Made by a program: the position numbers and the translations under genes
In this document: positions 54,888 through 64,000 of the stretch, piece after piece
Layout of the letters: each line of letters begins with the position of its first letter
How positions within the stretch are numbered: the first letter of the stretch is position 1
Notes under the pieces: model-generated
The model's input: the letters and a program-made list of their open reading frames with translations, nothing else
The model's database searches: none
Told to the model about the DNA's origin: nothing
Origin: Cyanobacteria bacterium M_surface_10_m1_298
Lineage (GTDB): Bacteria > Cyanobacteriota > Cyanobacteriia > PCC-6307 > Cyanobiaceae
Direction: 5' to 3'
DNA length: 64,000 nucleotides
Assembly (NCBI GenBank): GCA_016882485.1
Contig: VGPT01000001.1
Span: 1-64,000, forward strand

Positions 54888-55184
54888 GTGATCCACCTTC
54901 TTGCCCTGGTACTGGCGCAGGCGATGCAGTCACCCTGGTGGGAGGACTACGCCATCAAGGACAGATATCTCTGCAACGACAAGGGCACACTCCTGCTGGA
55001 GCGCAATCAGTCCCAGGCTTCCTTGATCACTGGTCGCTTCCGGCGCACGTTCTTCCGCCAGAACACCAGCGAGCCAGATCTTCGCTACTCCAGTGATGGC
55101 ATGGATCTGATCCTCCGGGGTGATGAGCTCACCCTGGAGCAACTGCCAATGCGGATGCAATGTCAACGGGTTGATCAGGTCTGA
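54888..55184 (+). CDS. hypothetical protein, possibly exported
   Basis: A 98-residue protein from GTG 54888. A short hydrophobic start (MIHLLALVLAQAMQSPWW) may be a signal peptide. The rest (DRYLCNDKGTLLLERNQSQA, then LRYSSDGMDLILRGDELTLE) looks like a beta-rich domain reminiscent of MliC-type lysozyme inhibitors, but the match is weak. Its TGA shares a base with the next ATG (TGATG), so the two are coupled. Confidence 0.6.
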   Translation: MIHLLALVLAQAMQSPWWEDYAIKDRYLCNDKGTLLLERNQSQASLITGRFRRTFFRQNTSEPDLRYSSDGMDLILRGDELTLEQLPMRMQCQRVDQV

Positions 55185-55375
55185 TGAATCCTCTTCCCGA
55201 TCGCACGGTGATCGTTGGCATCCTCGCCACCGTGGGCTTGGTCTTTGCTGTGGTGTTCTGGTTTGTGCGCCTGGCACCGTCTGTCGAGCCCCCGATGCTC
55301 TGGAAGGAGCAGCCAACCCTGGAGGCCCCTGGCAAGGCGCCAACGAGCCTCAGCAAACCTGGCTCTCTGATCTGA
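55184..55375 (+). CDS. small single-pass membrane protein
   Basis: A 63-residue protein with one membrane helix (VIVGILATVGLVFAVVFWFV) and a Pro/Lys-rich tail (PPMLWKEQPTLEAPGKAPTS). Start ATG 55184 overlaps the previous stop by one base, which fixes the frame. Unknown function. The next gene starts 12 nt on. Confidence 0.65.
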   Translation: MNPLPDRTVIVGILATVGLVFAVVFWFVRLAPSVEPPMLWKEQPTLEAPGKAPTSLSKPGSLI

Positions 55376-55387
55376 GGGGCAACATCG

Positions 55388-55804
55388 GTGAGGGGACCCC
55401 TTGGGAGCGAGCGCCAGGTGCGGAACAATGGCCAGGACCAGGCCGAACTCAGGAGCGCCATCGCCAACGAGGATCCCACTGAAACGCATCGCCAGCTCCA
55501 TCCGCTGCCGCGCGGGCTGGTGGAGCTCTACGGACTGCTGGCGGTGCTGTTTGTGCTGGTGCCCGAATGGATGGCCGATGGAGCGCTGGCGGGCTTCCGC
55601 TCAGGTCGCCGTGGCAGTGACTTGCCGATGACGACGATGGCCTGGCAGCGGGTCCCGGAACTGCGCCTGGCCTCGATGAATCTGCGGGAGCTTCGCTCCC
55701 TCGCGTCCGAGCTGCATCTGTGGGGATATGGCGGTCTGAACCGGGATCAACTGAGCCGCCGCCTGCTGCGCAGAATCAAGGCGAAACGGGGCAAAGCGCT
55801 GTGA
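55388..55804 (+). CDS. hypothetical protein with Rho-N/SAP-like C-terminus
   Basis: A 138-residue protein from GTG 55388. It has a polar N-terminus, one hydrophobic segment (GLVELYGLLAVLFVLVPEWM) and a C-terminal module (MNLRELRSLASELHLWGYGG, then LNRDQLSRRLLRRIKAKRG). The module resembles the Rho-N/SAP helix-extended-helix that binds nucleic acids. The mix of a membrane-like segment with such a module is unusual. The start is tentative. tRNA-Pro follows 15 nt later. Confidence 0.6.
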   Translation: MRGPLGSERQVRNNGQDQAELRSAIANEDPTETHRQLHPLPRGLVELYGLLAVLFVLVPEWMADGALAGFRSGRRGSDLPMTTMAWQRVPELRLASMNLRELRSLASELHLWGYGGLNRDQLSRRLLRRIKAKRGKAL

Positions 55805-55819
55805 TAGCTTCTATCTCGC

Positions 55820-55893
55820 CGGGGCGTAGCGCAGCTTGGTAGCGCACCACTTTGGGGTAGTGGGGGTCGTGGGTTCAAATCCCGCCGCTCCGA
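55820..55893 (+). tRNA. tRNA-Pro (anticodon UGG)
   Basis: The 74-nt sequence folds as a cloverleaf. The acceptor arms 55820-55826 and 55886-55892 pair (one G-U), the D arm has GCGC/GCGC, the anticodon stem is CCACT/AGTGG with loop TTTGGGG holding TGG, and the T arm has GTTCAAAT. The discriminator is A at 55893. CCA is not encoded. The UGG anticodon can read all four proline codons. Confidence 0.95.
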
Positions 55894-55924
55894 TTTCTTG
55901 ATCCGGCATCAACCCTTCCACCAC

Positions 55925-55943
55925 CCACCCGGGTGGTTTTTTT
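55925..55943 (+). terminator. intrinsic terminator after tRNA-Pro
   Basis: CCACCC/GGGTGG self-complementary stem (55925-55936, so the central bases form the loop) directly followed by seven T (55937-55943), 32 nt after the tRNA end. Confidence 0.75.
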
Positions 55944-55978
55944 ATGGCTGAAGCGAAGGGCTTCTCACTCCTCTGGGT

Positions 55979-56227
55979 TCACTCCAAGCGGGTGTGCACC
56001 CGGTAGCGCTCCAACCAGCGGTTCACCCGACCTCGCAGGGATGGAGGAACTTCTTCGAGGAGCTGAGACAACTCCAGGGCCGCCAGGCGCTTGAGATCTC
56101 TAACGTCCACATGCCAGAGGGCTTCCGCCTCCCGAATCAAACGCGCCCAGGTGCGGGTGTTCTGCCAGCGCTGCACTTTGCTGGTGGCGCAGGGCCGATA
56201 CGGCCTGCCCCTCGCGTTCGGTGCCAT
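55979..56227 (-). CDS. small basic hypothetical protein
   Basis: An 82-residue Arg/Leu-rich helical protein (MAPNARGRPYRPCATSKVQR, then TWARLIREAEALWHVDVRDL, ending RWLERYRVHTRLE). No signal or membrane segment. Start ATG 56227. It lies ~90 nt downstream of the exonuclease gene on the same strand and converges with tRNA-Pro. I do not recognise it. Confidence 0.6.
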   Translation of the reverse strand: MAPNARGRPYRPCATSKVQRWQNTRTWARLIREAEALWHVDVRDLKRLAALELSQLLEEVPPSLRGRVNRWLERYRVHTRLE

Positions 56228-56315
56228 GACATGGGCCTGACGGCATCCTCACCATGGGAAAGCCGCTCAGACAATGGTGCAAATGGAAGGTTCCGCTTCC
56301 TGTTGCTGAAGCAAA

Positions 56316-57134
56316 TCAGGCGCTTCGGCGCTGGGAGCCCTCATCCACAGGAACCACAGGAAAGTCGAGCCGGTTGACCTCCCGCTCGGAGAGGCGGCGG
56401 CTCCAGGCCCCGCTGATGGGCTCATTCCAGCGGAAGCCTGCCTCCCGCGCTTTGTGGCGTTCCTCATAGGAGAGGCGGGCGCGATACAGGCGTCTGGGCT
56501 CAAGCCCTTCAACCAGCAGTTGTTCGAGATCCTCACAACGCTCGAACACCTGAGCCAGGTAGATGCAATCGGTGAGGGCACGGTGTGCAGCCCAGACCGG
56601 CACGCTGTAAGCCAGGGCCAAGTCGCGCACAGAGGGGTTGGCTCGCAGGCAACGATCCGCCGGCCAGCGGATGTCCTCCATCGTGCAGAGCCAGGGTTTG
56701 TGGATCGGAGGCAGCGGGGCAATCCCAAACCACTGGCGATCAAAGGCAGCGTTGTGAGCCACCACCAGATCCGCGCTGCTCAGCAGGGCCTCAAACCACT
56801 CCAGACCCTGCTGCCAGGGTTGGGGTTGCTGGGTGAGCGCAGGGTCGATGCCATTCACGGCCTGAGCAGGGTTCTGCTCGCAGGGGAACAGCAGAGACAG
56901 CTGGCTGAGAACCGAGCGACGCGGGAGGTCAAACAAGATGGCCCCCAGCTCGATGCAGCGATCCTGTTGGGGATCGAGGCCTGTGGTCTCCGTATCCAGG
57001 ATCAGCAGCCGTTGGGGCTGCCCACTGTTTTGCAGCGGAGCAGGCACGGCAGCCAGAGGGGCTGACGCTGGAGCCGCCATCAGACCCAGGAGGTCCGCCT
57101 GCTCCCAGGGTTGCGGAGGTTCAGCCGTGGCCAT
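56316..57134 (-). CDS. DEDDh-family 3'-5' exonuclease (DnaQ-like)
   Basis: A 272-residue protein. After a Pro/Ala-rich N-terminus (~40 residues) come the exonuclease motifs: LLILDTETTGLDP (Exo I), VVAHNAAFDRQW (Exo II) and AHRALTDC (Exo III, DEDDh His). The C-terminal ~65 residues (RARLSYEERHKAREAGFRWN and following) form an extra module seen in some exonucleases, perhaps substrate recognition. It could be the proofreading epsilon subunit or a repair exonuclease; sequence alone does not decide. It diverges from the peroxiredoxin gene. Confidence 0.85.
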   Translation of the reverse strand: MATAEPPQPWEQADLLGLMAAPASAPLAAVPAPLQNSGQPQRLLILDTETTGLDPQQDRCIELGAILFDLPRRSVLSQLSLLFPCEQNPAQAVNGIDPALTQQPQPWQQGLEWFEALLSSADLVVAHNAAFDRQWFGIAPLPPIHKPWLCTMEDIRWPADRCLRANPSVRDLALAYSVPVWAAHRALTDCIYLAQVFERCEDLEQLLVEGLEPRRLYRARLSYEERHKAREAGFRWNEPISGAWSRRLSEREVNRLDFPVVPVDEGSQRRSA

Positions 57135-57212
57135 GGGGCGCTGCGGGTCGGCTTCATGATCCCAGGCCGTGCCAAGCCCTGCCTAGGGTCTTGCCAAATT
57201 CTGCGATCAGTC

Positions 57213-57677
57213 TTGGCTCCAGCCCTCAACACCGGCGACTCCGCTCCCCTGATCGCCCTCAGCGACCAGAACGGCAACGAACGCCGCAGCGATCAACTCG
57301 CCGGCAAGGCCCTTGTGCTGTTCTTCTATCCCAAGGACGACACCCCCGGCTGCACGATGGAGGCCTGCGCCTTCCGTGACAGCTACGCCGATCTACAGGC
57401 GCTCGGCGCCGAGGTGTGGGGTGTGAGCGGCGATGACGCCTCCAGCCACCAGCGGTTCGCCCAGCGTCACAACCTGCCCTATCCATTGTTGGTGGACAAG
57501 GGGAATCAGCTGCGCAAGGCCTTCGGTGTGCCAAGCGTGCTGGGCCTGCTGCCCGGGCGAGTCACCTACGTGATCGATGGATCAGGCGTGATCCGGCACG
57601 TGTTCAACAACCTGCTCGATGGCCCGGCCCACCGCCGCGAAGCGATTGAGGCGCTGAGATCTCTGCAGAGCGCATGA
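57213..57677 (+). CDS. thioredoxin-dependent peroxiredoxin, BCP family
   Basis: BCP/PrxQ reduces hydroperoxides. From the TTG at 57213 the protein is 154 residues, the family length. The peroxidatic and resolving cysteines are at ~47 and ~52 (DTPGCTMEACAFRD), after FFYPKD, and the conserved Arg is in GLLPGRVTYVID. An ATG at 57156 would add an unlikely tail. It overlaps the next gene (ATGA). Confidence 0.92.
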   Translation: MAPALNTGDSAPLIALSDQNGNERRSDQLAGKALVLFFYPKDDTPGCTMEACAFRDSYADLQALGAEVWGVSGDDASSHQRFAQRHNLPYPLLVDKGNQLRKAFGVPSVLGLLPGRVTYVIDGSGVIRHVFNNLLDGPAHRREAIEALRSLQSA

Positions 57678-58387
57678 GCTGGCGCCAGCGGGGCAGTCTC
57701 TGGTTGCTGGATCCCCCAGGTCGTGCAATCAGGGGCGTGATTCAGTTCATCGGGGGTAGCTATCTCGCTGCGACCCCTCAACTCAGCTACCGCCGCCTGC
57801 TCGAGGCCCTGGCCCGCCAGGGCCTGGCCATCCAAGCCTGGAGTTATGTGCCGGGTTTCGATCACCAGGCCCAGGCCAATGAAGCCTGGAGGCTGTTCCG
57901 AGGTGTTCGCCCCGACAATCTGCACTGCCTGCGCCTCGGCCACAGCCTCGGCTGCAAGCTGCATCTGCTGGCCCCCGACAACGGGCGTGGCTGCAGCGGG
58001 CTAGCCGCCCTGAGCTTCAACAACTTCTCAGCGGAACGCAGCGTGCCACTGCTGGCAGAACTCGGCCCTCGTCTCGGGATCCAGAGCGAGTTCAGCCCCT
58101 CCCCCAGTGAAACCCTGCGGCTCGTGGCAGCTAATTACCGCCAACCGCGCAACCTGCTGGTGCGCTTCAACCGTGATCGCATCGACCAAAGCCGGCGTCT
58201 GGAGGCGGTGCTGCTCGCGCGTGAATCGGATCAGACCGAGCAGATCGAGCTATCAGGTGATCATCTCACCCCCGCCAGTGCCGGCCTGCGCCAGAACCTC
58301 TTGGGGGCATGGGCCGATGACCCGAGCCGTCAGCGGCAGATCGACACCCTGGCGGAGACCATCGGGCGCTGGTGGCTCAGTCCCTGA
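57674..58387 (+). CDS. DUF1350 family alpha/beta-hydrolase-like protein
   Basis: A 237-residue protein with GVIQFIGGSYLAATPQLSYR near the start and GHSLGCKLHLL as the nucleophile-elbow motif GxSxG, followed by LAALSFNNFSAERSVPLL. These are features of DUF1350, shared by cyanobacteria and plastids. The late ELSGDHLTPA segment may hold the catalytic His. A Ser hydrolase activity is plausible but the substrate is unknown. It is coupled to the peroxiredoxin gene by a 4-nt overlap. Confidence 0.85.
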   Translation: MSWRQRGSLWLLDPPGRAIRGVIQFIGGSYLAATPQLSYRRLLEALARQGLAIQAWSYVPGFDHQAQANEAWRLFRGVRPDNLHCLRLGHSLGCKLHLLAPDNGRGCSGLAALSFNNFSAERSVPLLAELGPRLGIQSEFSPSPSETLRLVAANYRQPRNLLVRFNRDRIDQSRRLEAVLLARESDQTEQIELSGDHLTPASAGLRQNLLGAWADDPSRQRQIDTLAETIGRWWLSP

Positions 58388-58396
58388 GTCGATCGG

Positions 58397-60367
<1,971 letters not shown>

Positions 60368-60405
60368 GGGGCCGCAAGCAAGGCAATTCATCCATTCAAG
60401 CGAGG

Positions 60406-60444
60406 AAAAAGGCCCTGCAGCAGCGCTGTAACGCGGCTGCAGGG
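60406..60444 (-). terminator. terminator-like hairpin upstream of acs
   Basis: On the minus strand, arms CCCTGCAGC (60444-60436) and GCTGCAGGG (60421-60413) pair perfectly. A further CGC/GCG inner stem (60432-60434 with 60423-60425) extends it, with one mismatch and a 6-base loop. Two bases later five T follow (60410-60406). A competing pairing AGGCCC/GGGCCT (60447-60452 with 60410-60415) is possible. The structure ends 38 nt before the acs ATG, and no minus-strand gene lies upstream in the gap. Confidence 0.55.
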
Positions 60445-60470
60445 AAGGGCCTCTAGATCAGGATGGGGAC

Positions 60471-61148
60471 ATGGTCCGCCCCGCCGCCTGCCTGTTTGAT
60501 CTCGACGGGCTCCTGCTCGATACCGAGCCTCTGCATGCGGAGGCCTGGCAACAGGCCTCCAGCCACTTCGGCCTCCGCTTGCAGAGCGATGAACTGATGG
60601 CCCTGCGCGGACGCCGGCGCCTCGACTGCGCCGATCAGGTGCGCCAGTGGATCGCGGCCGCTGGATACGACGCTCCCAGTCTCGAGGAGCTGCTGGCCGT
60701 CCGCCAGCCGATCGCTGAGGCCCTACTGGTGCAGGCCCAGCCAATGCCAGGTGCCAAGGCCCTGGTGGAACGCTGCCACGACCTTGGCGTGCCGATGGCC
60801 TTGGCCACCAGCAGCTCCCGTTCAGCGGTCGCCCTGAAAGCGGAACCCCACCCCTGGATTGCCTTGATCAAAGAGCGCGTCCATGGGGATGACCCGGATC
60901 TCAAGCGGGGTAAACCCGAGCCCGATGTGTTCGAACTGGCGGCAGAACGACTCGGGGTGCTCTGCCGAGACAGCTGGGCCTTCGAGGATTCCCCCGCAGG
61001 GGCAACGGCCGCCATCGCCGCAGGTTGCCGGGTGCTGGTGATGCCGCCGTCAGACCTCCAGCCCGCCGAGCGGATGCGGCGTTACCCCGAAGGCATCTGG
61101 CAATTCCTGAGTGACCTAACGGCGGTTCTGCCGCTCCTGGAGAAGTGA
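60471..61148 (+). CDS. HAD-superfamily phosphatase (phosphoglucomutase/phosphoglycolate-like)
   Basis: A 225-residue HAD hydrolase of subfamily IA. Motif I is LFDLDGLLLDTEPLHAEAWQ with the nucleophilic Asp, motif II is LATSSSRSAV, the lysine is in RGKPEPDVFELAAERL, and motif III is AFEDSPAGATAAIAAG. The helical cap (~20-85) fits beta-phosphoglucomutase or sugar phosphatases. The substrate is not determinable. It diverges from acs across a 103-nt gap. Confidence 0.9.
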   Translation: MVRPAACLFDLDGLLLDTEPLHAEAWQQASSHFGLRLQSDELMALRGRRRLDCADQVRQWIAAAGYDAPSLEELLAVRQPIAEALLVQAQPMPGAKALVERCHDLGVPMALATSSSRSAVALKAEPHPWIALIKERVHGDDPDLKRGKPEPDVFELAAERLGVLCRDSWAFEDSPAGATAAIAAGCRVLVMPPSDLQPAERMRRYPEGIWQFLSDLTAVLPLLEK

Positions 61149-61154
61149 GCGGCC

Positions 61155-62126
61155 TCAGTACAGCCGGCTCAGCACAAAGTCAGGCAGGGCCAGCAGCGCA
61201 CTGCGGCACTCCGACTGGGGGAGCCAATTGAGGGCGTCACGGGCTTCATTGGCAAAACTTTCAGCCAAGCTTCTGGAGCGCTGAATCGCCTGGCTACTGC
61301 GCACCAGATCAAGAGCCTGTTCCAGATCCCCAGCCTCACTGAACTCACGCTCGATCAGGCCGGCCAGAGCAGGACGCTCCTCCAAGGCATAAAGAGCCGG
61401 AGCGGTGAGATAGCCGCTGGCTAGATCGCTGGCAGCAGGTTTGCCGAGCTGTTGATCACTGCCGGTGAAATCGAGGATGTCATCCACCACCTGAAAAGCC
61501 AGACCCAGCTGTCGTCCAAAGCGATAAAGATCATCGAGCTGCTGTTCGGGCAGCTCACTGAGAACCCCCGCGGCGCGGGCACTGTTGGCAATCAACGAAG
61601 CCGTTTTGCAGTAGCTCTTCTCGAGGTAGGTCTCGAAGCTTTGACCTGTGTCGTAGCGGTAGAGCCCCTGCTTCACCTCTCCGTCCGCGAGATCCATGAT
61701 CACGCGGGAGAGCAGCTTCACCACCTCCAGGTTGTCGAGGTTGGCGAGGTGCCAGCTGGCCTGGGCGAACAAGAAGTCACCCGCCAGCACGGCGACGCGG
61801 TGATTGAAGCGGCTATGCACCGTGTCGACGCCTCGACGGGTCGAGGCCTCATCCACCACATCGTCATGAACCAGGGAGGCGGTGTGGATCATCTCGGTGA
61901 TCTCCGCCAGACGACGATGACGGGCGCTCAGATCTCCATCAGGCGAGAGCGCGCGGGACAACAGCAGCACAATTCCAGGCCGCAGCCGCTTGCCGCCGGC
62001 ACTGAACAAATGTTCGGCAGCAGCCTGCAGGATCGGATGACCAGCACCGATCAGGCTGCGGAGATCACTCAGCAGAGCCTCGAGATCGGTCTCGACGGGC
62101 TGAAGCAGCTCTGCAACGGTGGCCAT
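61155..62126 (-). CDS. sds: long-chain all-trans polyprenyl diphosphate synthase (solanesyl type)
   Basis: Makes the prenyl side chain of plastoquinone from FPP/GGPP and IPP. The 323-residue protein has GGKRLRPGIVLLLSRAL, the first Asp-rich motif LVHDDVVDEASTRRG and the second VVDDILDFTGSDQQLGKPAA. Small residues before the first motif (EMIHTASLVHDD) fit a long product chain. ATG 62126 is chosen over one 11 codons earlier. It lies 51 nt downstream of murI. Confidence 0.9.
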   Translation of the reverse strand: MATVAELLQPVETDLEALLSDLRSLIGAGHPILQAAAEHLFSAGGKRLRPGIVLLLSRALSPDGDLSARHRRLAEITEMIHTASLVHDDVVDEASTRRGVDTVHSRFNHRVAVLAGDFLFAQASWHLANLDNLEVVKLLSRVIMDLADGEVKQGLYRYDTGQSFETYLEKSYCKTASLIANSARAAGVLSELPEQQLDDLYRFGRQLGLAFQVVDDILDFTGSDQQLGKPAASDLASGYLTAPALYALEERPALAGLIEREFSEAGDLEQALDLVRSSQAIQRSRSLAESFANEARDALNWLPQSECRSALLALPDFVLSRLY

Positions 62127-62177
62127 GACCCCCTGCGGTGCGCCGATCCTAGAAGGCACGCGCCGCCGACCGCTGGC

Positions 62178-63011
62178 CTAAACGGGCGCGGATGCGAGGC
62201 GCAGCAGAGGCCCGGGCCGCCAGATCAGAGCTTCACTGCTGCACTGGGCTCCCACCAGCCGTGCCACCGCCCGATCAAAGGCCTCGGGATCCGCACTGGT
62301 GAAGAAGCGATGCTCGGCCACGGCCGAACTTTTCGCCAGCAGAGCCCCCTGGCGCAACACATCCGCCAGATGCTTCGCCACCGCAGGGGCGGGATCCAGC
62401 ACCGCCATCGATGGGCCGACCAGCCGCCGAATCGCCTCGATCACAAAGGGATAGTGCGTGCAGCCCAGCACGATGGTGTCGGCCCCAGCCGCCAGCATCG
62501 GCGCCAGAAAACGCTGGAGAGCAGCATCGCAATGGGGCCCCTCGAGATCCCCCTGCTCCACGAGATCGGCCAAACCGATGCACACCTGCTCCACCACTGT
62601 CACGGCACTGGCGGTGCGGCCCACGGTGGCCCGGTAAAGCTGGCCCTGAAAGGTAGCCGGTGTGGCCATCACACCCACGACTCCGCTGCGGGTCAGTTGC
62701 ACGGCAGGCTTGACCGCCGGCTCTAGGCCAAGGATCGGCAGTTGGGGAAACCGCTGCCGGAGCGGCTCAAGCGCCACCGCTGAGGCGGTGTTGCAGGCCA
62801 CCACAATCGCCTTGCACCCCTCCGAGACCAGGTGCTCAGCAATGGCGAGGCAGTACTCCTGAATCTCAACGGCGGAGCGGTTGCCGTAGGGCACATGGGC
62901 CTGATCGGCAACGTAGTGCGTGGATTCCGCAGGCAGGCAGTGGACGATCTGTCGCCAGACGCTCAAGCCACCGACGCCGGAATCGAAGATGCCGATGGGG
63001 GCCCCACTCAT
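62178..63011 (-). CDS. murI: glutamate racemase
   Basis: MurI makes D-glutamate for peptidoglycan. The 277-residue protein has IGIFDSGVGGLSVWRQI, ADQAHVPYGNR, the first catalytic Cys in VVACNTASAVAL and the second in VLGCTHYPFV, plus GVMATPATF. Full length and both cysteines indicate an active enzyme. Its ATG overlaps the amidase stop by 4 nt (ATGA), so two cell-wall genes are translationally coupled. Confidence 0.97.
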   Translation of the reverse strand: MSGAPIGIFDSGVGGLSVWRQIVHCLPAESTHYVADQAHVPYGNRSAVEIQEYCLAIAEHLVSEGCKAIVVACNTASAVALEPLRQRFPQLPILGLEPAVKPAVQLTRSGVVGVMATPATFQGQLYRATVGRTASAVTVVEQVCIGLADLVEQGDLEGPHCDAALQRFLAPMLAAGADTIVLGCTHYPFVIEAIRRLVGPSMAVLDPAPAVAKHLADVLRQGALLAKSSAVAEHRFFTSADPEAFDRAVARLVGAQCSSEALIWRPGPLLRLASAPV

Positions 63012-64000
63012 GGGTATGCCGCCAGGTAGTTGAGGATGCCCCCAGCGATAGCTACGGCCATCCGCCGGCGGAAACCTGGATCAGCCAGCCGCGGAGAATC
63101 CAATTGGCCGGTCACGAAGCCCATCTCCGCCAGGGCGGCAGGCATCACGGTGCGGCGGATCACAAAGAAGCGCCCTGAACGGGCGCCGCGATCGGGGCTG
63201 CCTGGTGACACCGCCAGCATCTGAGCCTGGATGGCCTCGGCGAAGGCCTTCGAGCGGCCACCCTGAAAATAGAAGGTCTCAATGCCATTCACATCCGGGC
63301 GAGACAGGCTCAAGGCATTGGCGTGAATGCTCAAGAAGAGATCAGCGCCGCTGTTGTTGGCCAGGGCGACCCGGGGCGGCAGATCCACATCCACCTCCGA
63401 GGTGCGTGTGAGCAGCACCTGAACGCCCTTGGCTTGGAGGATCTGGGCCACCTGCAGGCTCACATCGAGCACAACATCGGTTTCGCGCAACCCGTTGATC
63501 CCGACCGCGCCGGGATCGGGGCCCCCATGCCCAGGATCTAGCACGACCTTGTAGCGGCCAGCGGGGACATCCGCCAGTCCGGCAAGGTTGGGGATCGGAC
63601 CGGAGGGGATGCCCAGCGATGGCGGGGGCACGGCGCGCCAACTCGGGGTGGATGGTGCCTCGAGGCTGCCCTCACCGATGGCGGTGAGGCCGCGCACAGC
63701 AGGGCCGAACTCCATCGACCAGCGGTCCACCTGGGTCCCCACCAGGCGGATGGAACGGGGGTCCAGGCGCGTGCCCGGACGGAACTCGATCACCAGGCGG
63801 GTGGTGGTGTCGGATGGTCGGCCGACCCGCACTTCACGAATGGCCCCGCTCCCACGAATGGAGCGGGTGCGCTGGGGAGCACCGGGAAGATCGAGCCAGA
63901 TGCGAGGGCCGATGGCACCTTGGCCTTCCTCGAAGAACGCCTCGACGCGCGTGGCCGGGGGCGTGCGCAACTCCAGAACGCCATCCGAGCTGATCCGCCA
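63008..64000 (-). CDS. N-acetylmuramoyl-L-alanine amidase (AMIN + Amidase_3), 5' end outside window
   Basis: A periplasmic zinc amidase that cuts between N-acetylmuramic acid and the stem peptide, active in cell separation. The visible ~330 residues begin in an AMIN-type targeting domain (VRVGRPSDTTTRLVIEFRPG) and end in an Amidase_3 domain. Zinc ligands are in VVLDPGHGGPDPGAVG, GLRETDVVLD and LFLSIHANAL; a later ALAEMGFVTG holds the catalytic Glu region. The frame is open to the window edge, so the start and signal peptide are missing. Confidence 0.92.
   Translation of the reverse strand, partial: WRISSDGVLELRTPPATRVEAFFEEGQGAIGPRIWLDLPGAPQRTRSIRGSGAIREVRVGRPSDTTTRLVIEFRPGTRLDPRSIRLVGTQVDRWSMEFGPAVRGLTAIGEGSLEAPSTPSWRAVPPPSLGIPSGPIPNLAGLADVPAGRYKVVLDPGHGGPDPGAVGINGLRETDVVLDVSLQVAQILQAKGVQVLLTRTSEVDVDLPPRVALANNSGADLFLSIHANALSLSRPDVNGIETFYFQGGRSKAFAEAIQAQMLAVSPGSPDRGARSGRFFVIRRTVMPAALAEMGFVTGQLDSPRLADPGFRRRMAVAIAGGILNYLAAYP

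Overview
The window is a compact stretch of a cyanobacterial chromosome. High GC, short intergenic gaps and many 1-8 nt gene overlaps fit a marine or brackish Synechococcus/Cyanobium-type picocyanobacterium. Phycobilisome genes (apcF, pcyA), a photosystem II factor (psb28), a PAM68-family gene, GUN4, SipA and several cyanobacterial DUF families (DUF1350, DUF1816, DUF3082, DUF3288) support this. The presence of phycobilisome genes argues against typical Prochlorococcus. No rRNA, CRISPR array, insertion sequence, integrase or prophage was seen. No gene-free stretch exceeds 300 bases; the longest are the apcF-glnA divergent region (17559-17788) and 19508-19705.

Left part (1-17 kb): the 5' end of recG, an unknown gene, tsf and rpsB lie on the minus strand, then a family-2 glycosyltransferase and a small basic protein with its own terminator. 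A tightly coupled minus-strand block pcyA-devB-devC-devA follows. On the plus strand are an active/inactive M16 peptidase pair, and bioY-lspA plus a membrane GTPase. sipA, a PLP decarboxylase with a small membrane protein, tadA and a serine/alanine-glyoxylate aminotransferase complete the region.

Middle (17-33 kb): apcF and glnA diverge. The glnA side carries a textbook-like NtcA promoter. Next come a methyltransferase, two unknowns, an RsbW-like anti-sigma kinase next to a GUN4-domain gene, then mnmH-psb28 and two tandem AI-2E-family transporters. A long minus-strand run reads rsmA-ispE-DUF3082-(31-aa ORF)-pdhB-secD-secF-small membrane protein. It mixes ribosome maturation, isoprenoid synthesis, acetyl-CoA supply and protein export.

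33-41 kb: a lumenal-type pentapeptide protein, an unknown gene and a umuDC operon preceded by a near-consensus cyanobacterial LexA box. dnaG, a DMT-family permease, a lipoprotein, ruvA, rpsO and a PAM68-like gene follow.

41-52 kb, almost all minus strand: dnaE, gatA, DUF1816, a SpoU-type methyltransferase with long charged tails, Mini-III RNase, a STAS anti-anti-sigma protein, carA, trpD and DUF3288. 52-64 kb: an ABC exporter with a non-canonical Walker B, msrA, several small proteins, tRNA-Pro(UGG), a DEDDh exonuclease, a BCP peroxiredoxin, a DUF1350 protein, acs (with a terminator-like hairpin in its leader), a HAD phosphatase, a long-chain prenyl diphosphate synthase, murI and a cell-wall amidase cut by the window edge.

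I did not find a clearly new multi-gene system. The best leads are regulatory or small-scale: the acs leader hairpin, the pcyA-dev coupling, the two halves of a partner switch, a stand-alone phage-type zinc finger protein, the RlmB tails and a 31-residue membrane ORF. Many starts here are TTG or GTG, so several N-termini are tentative.
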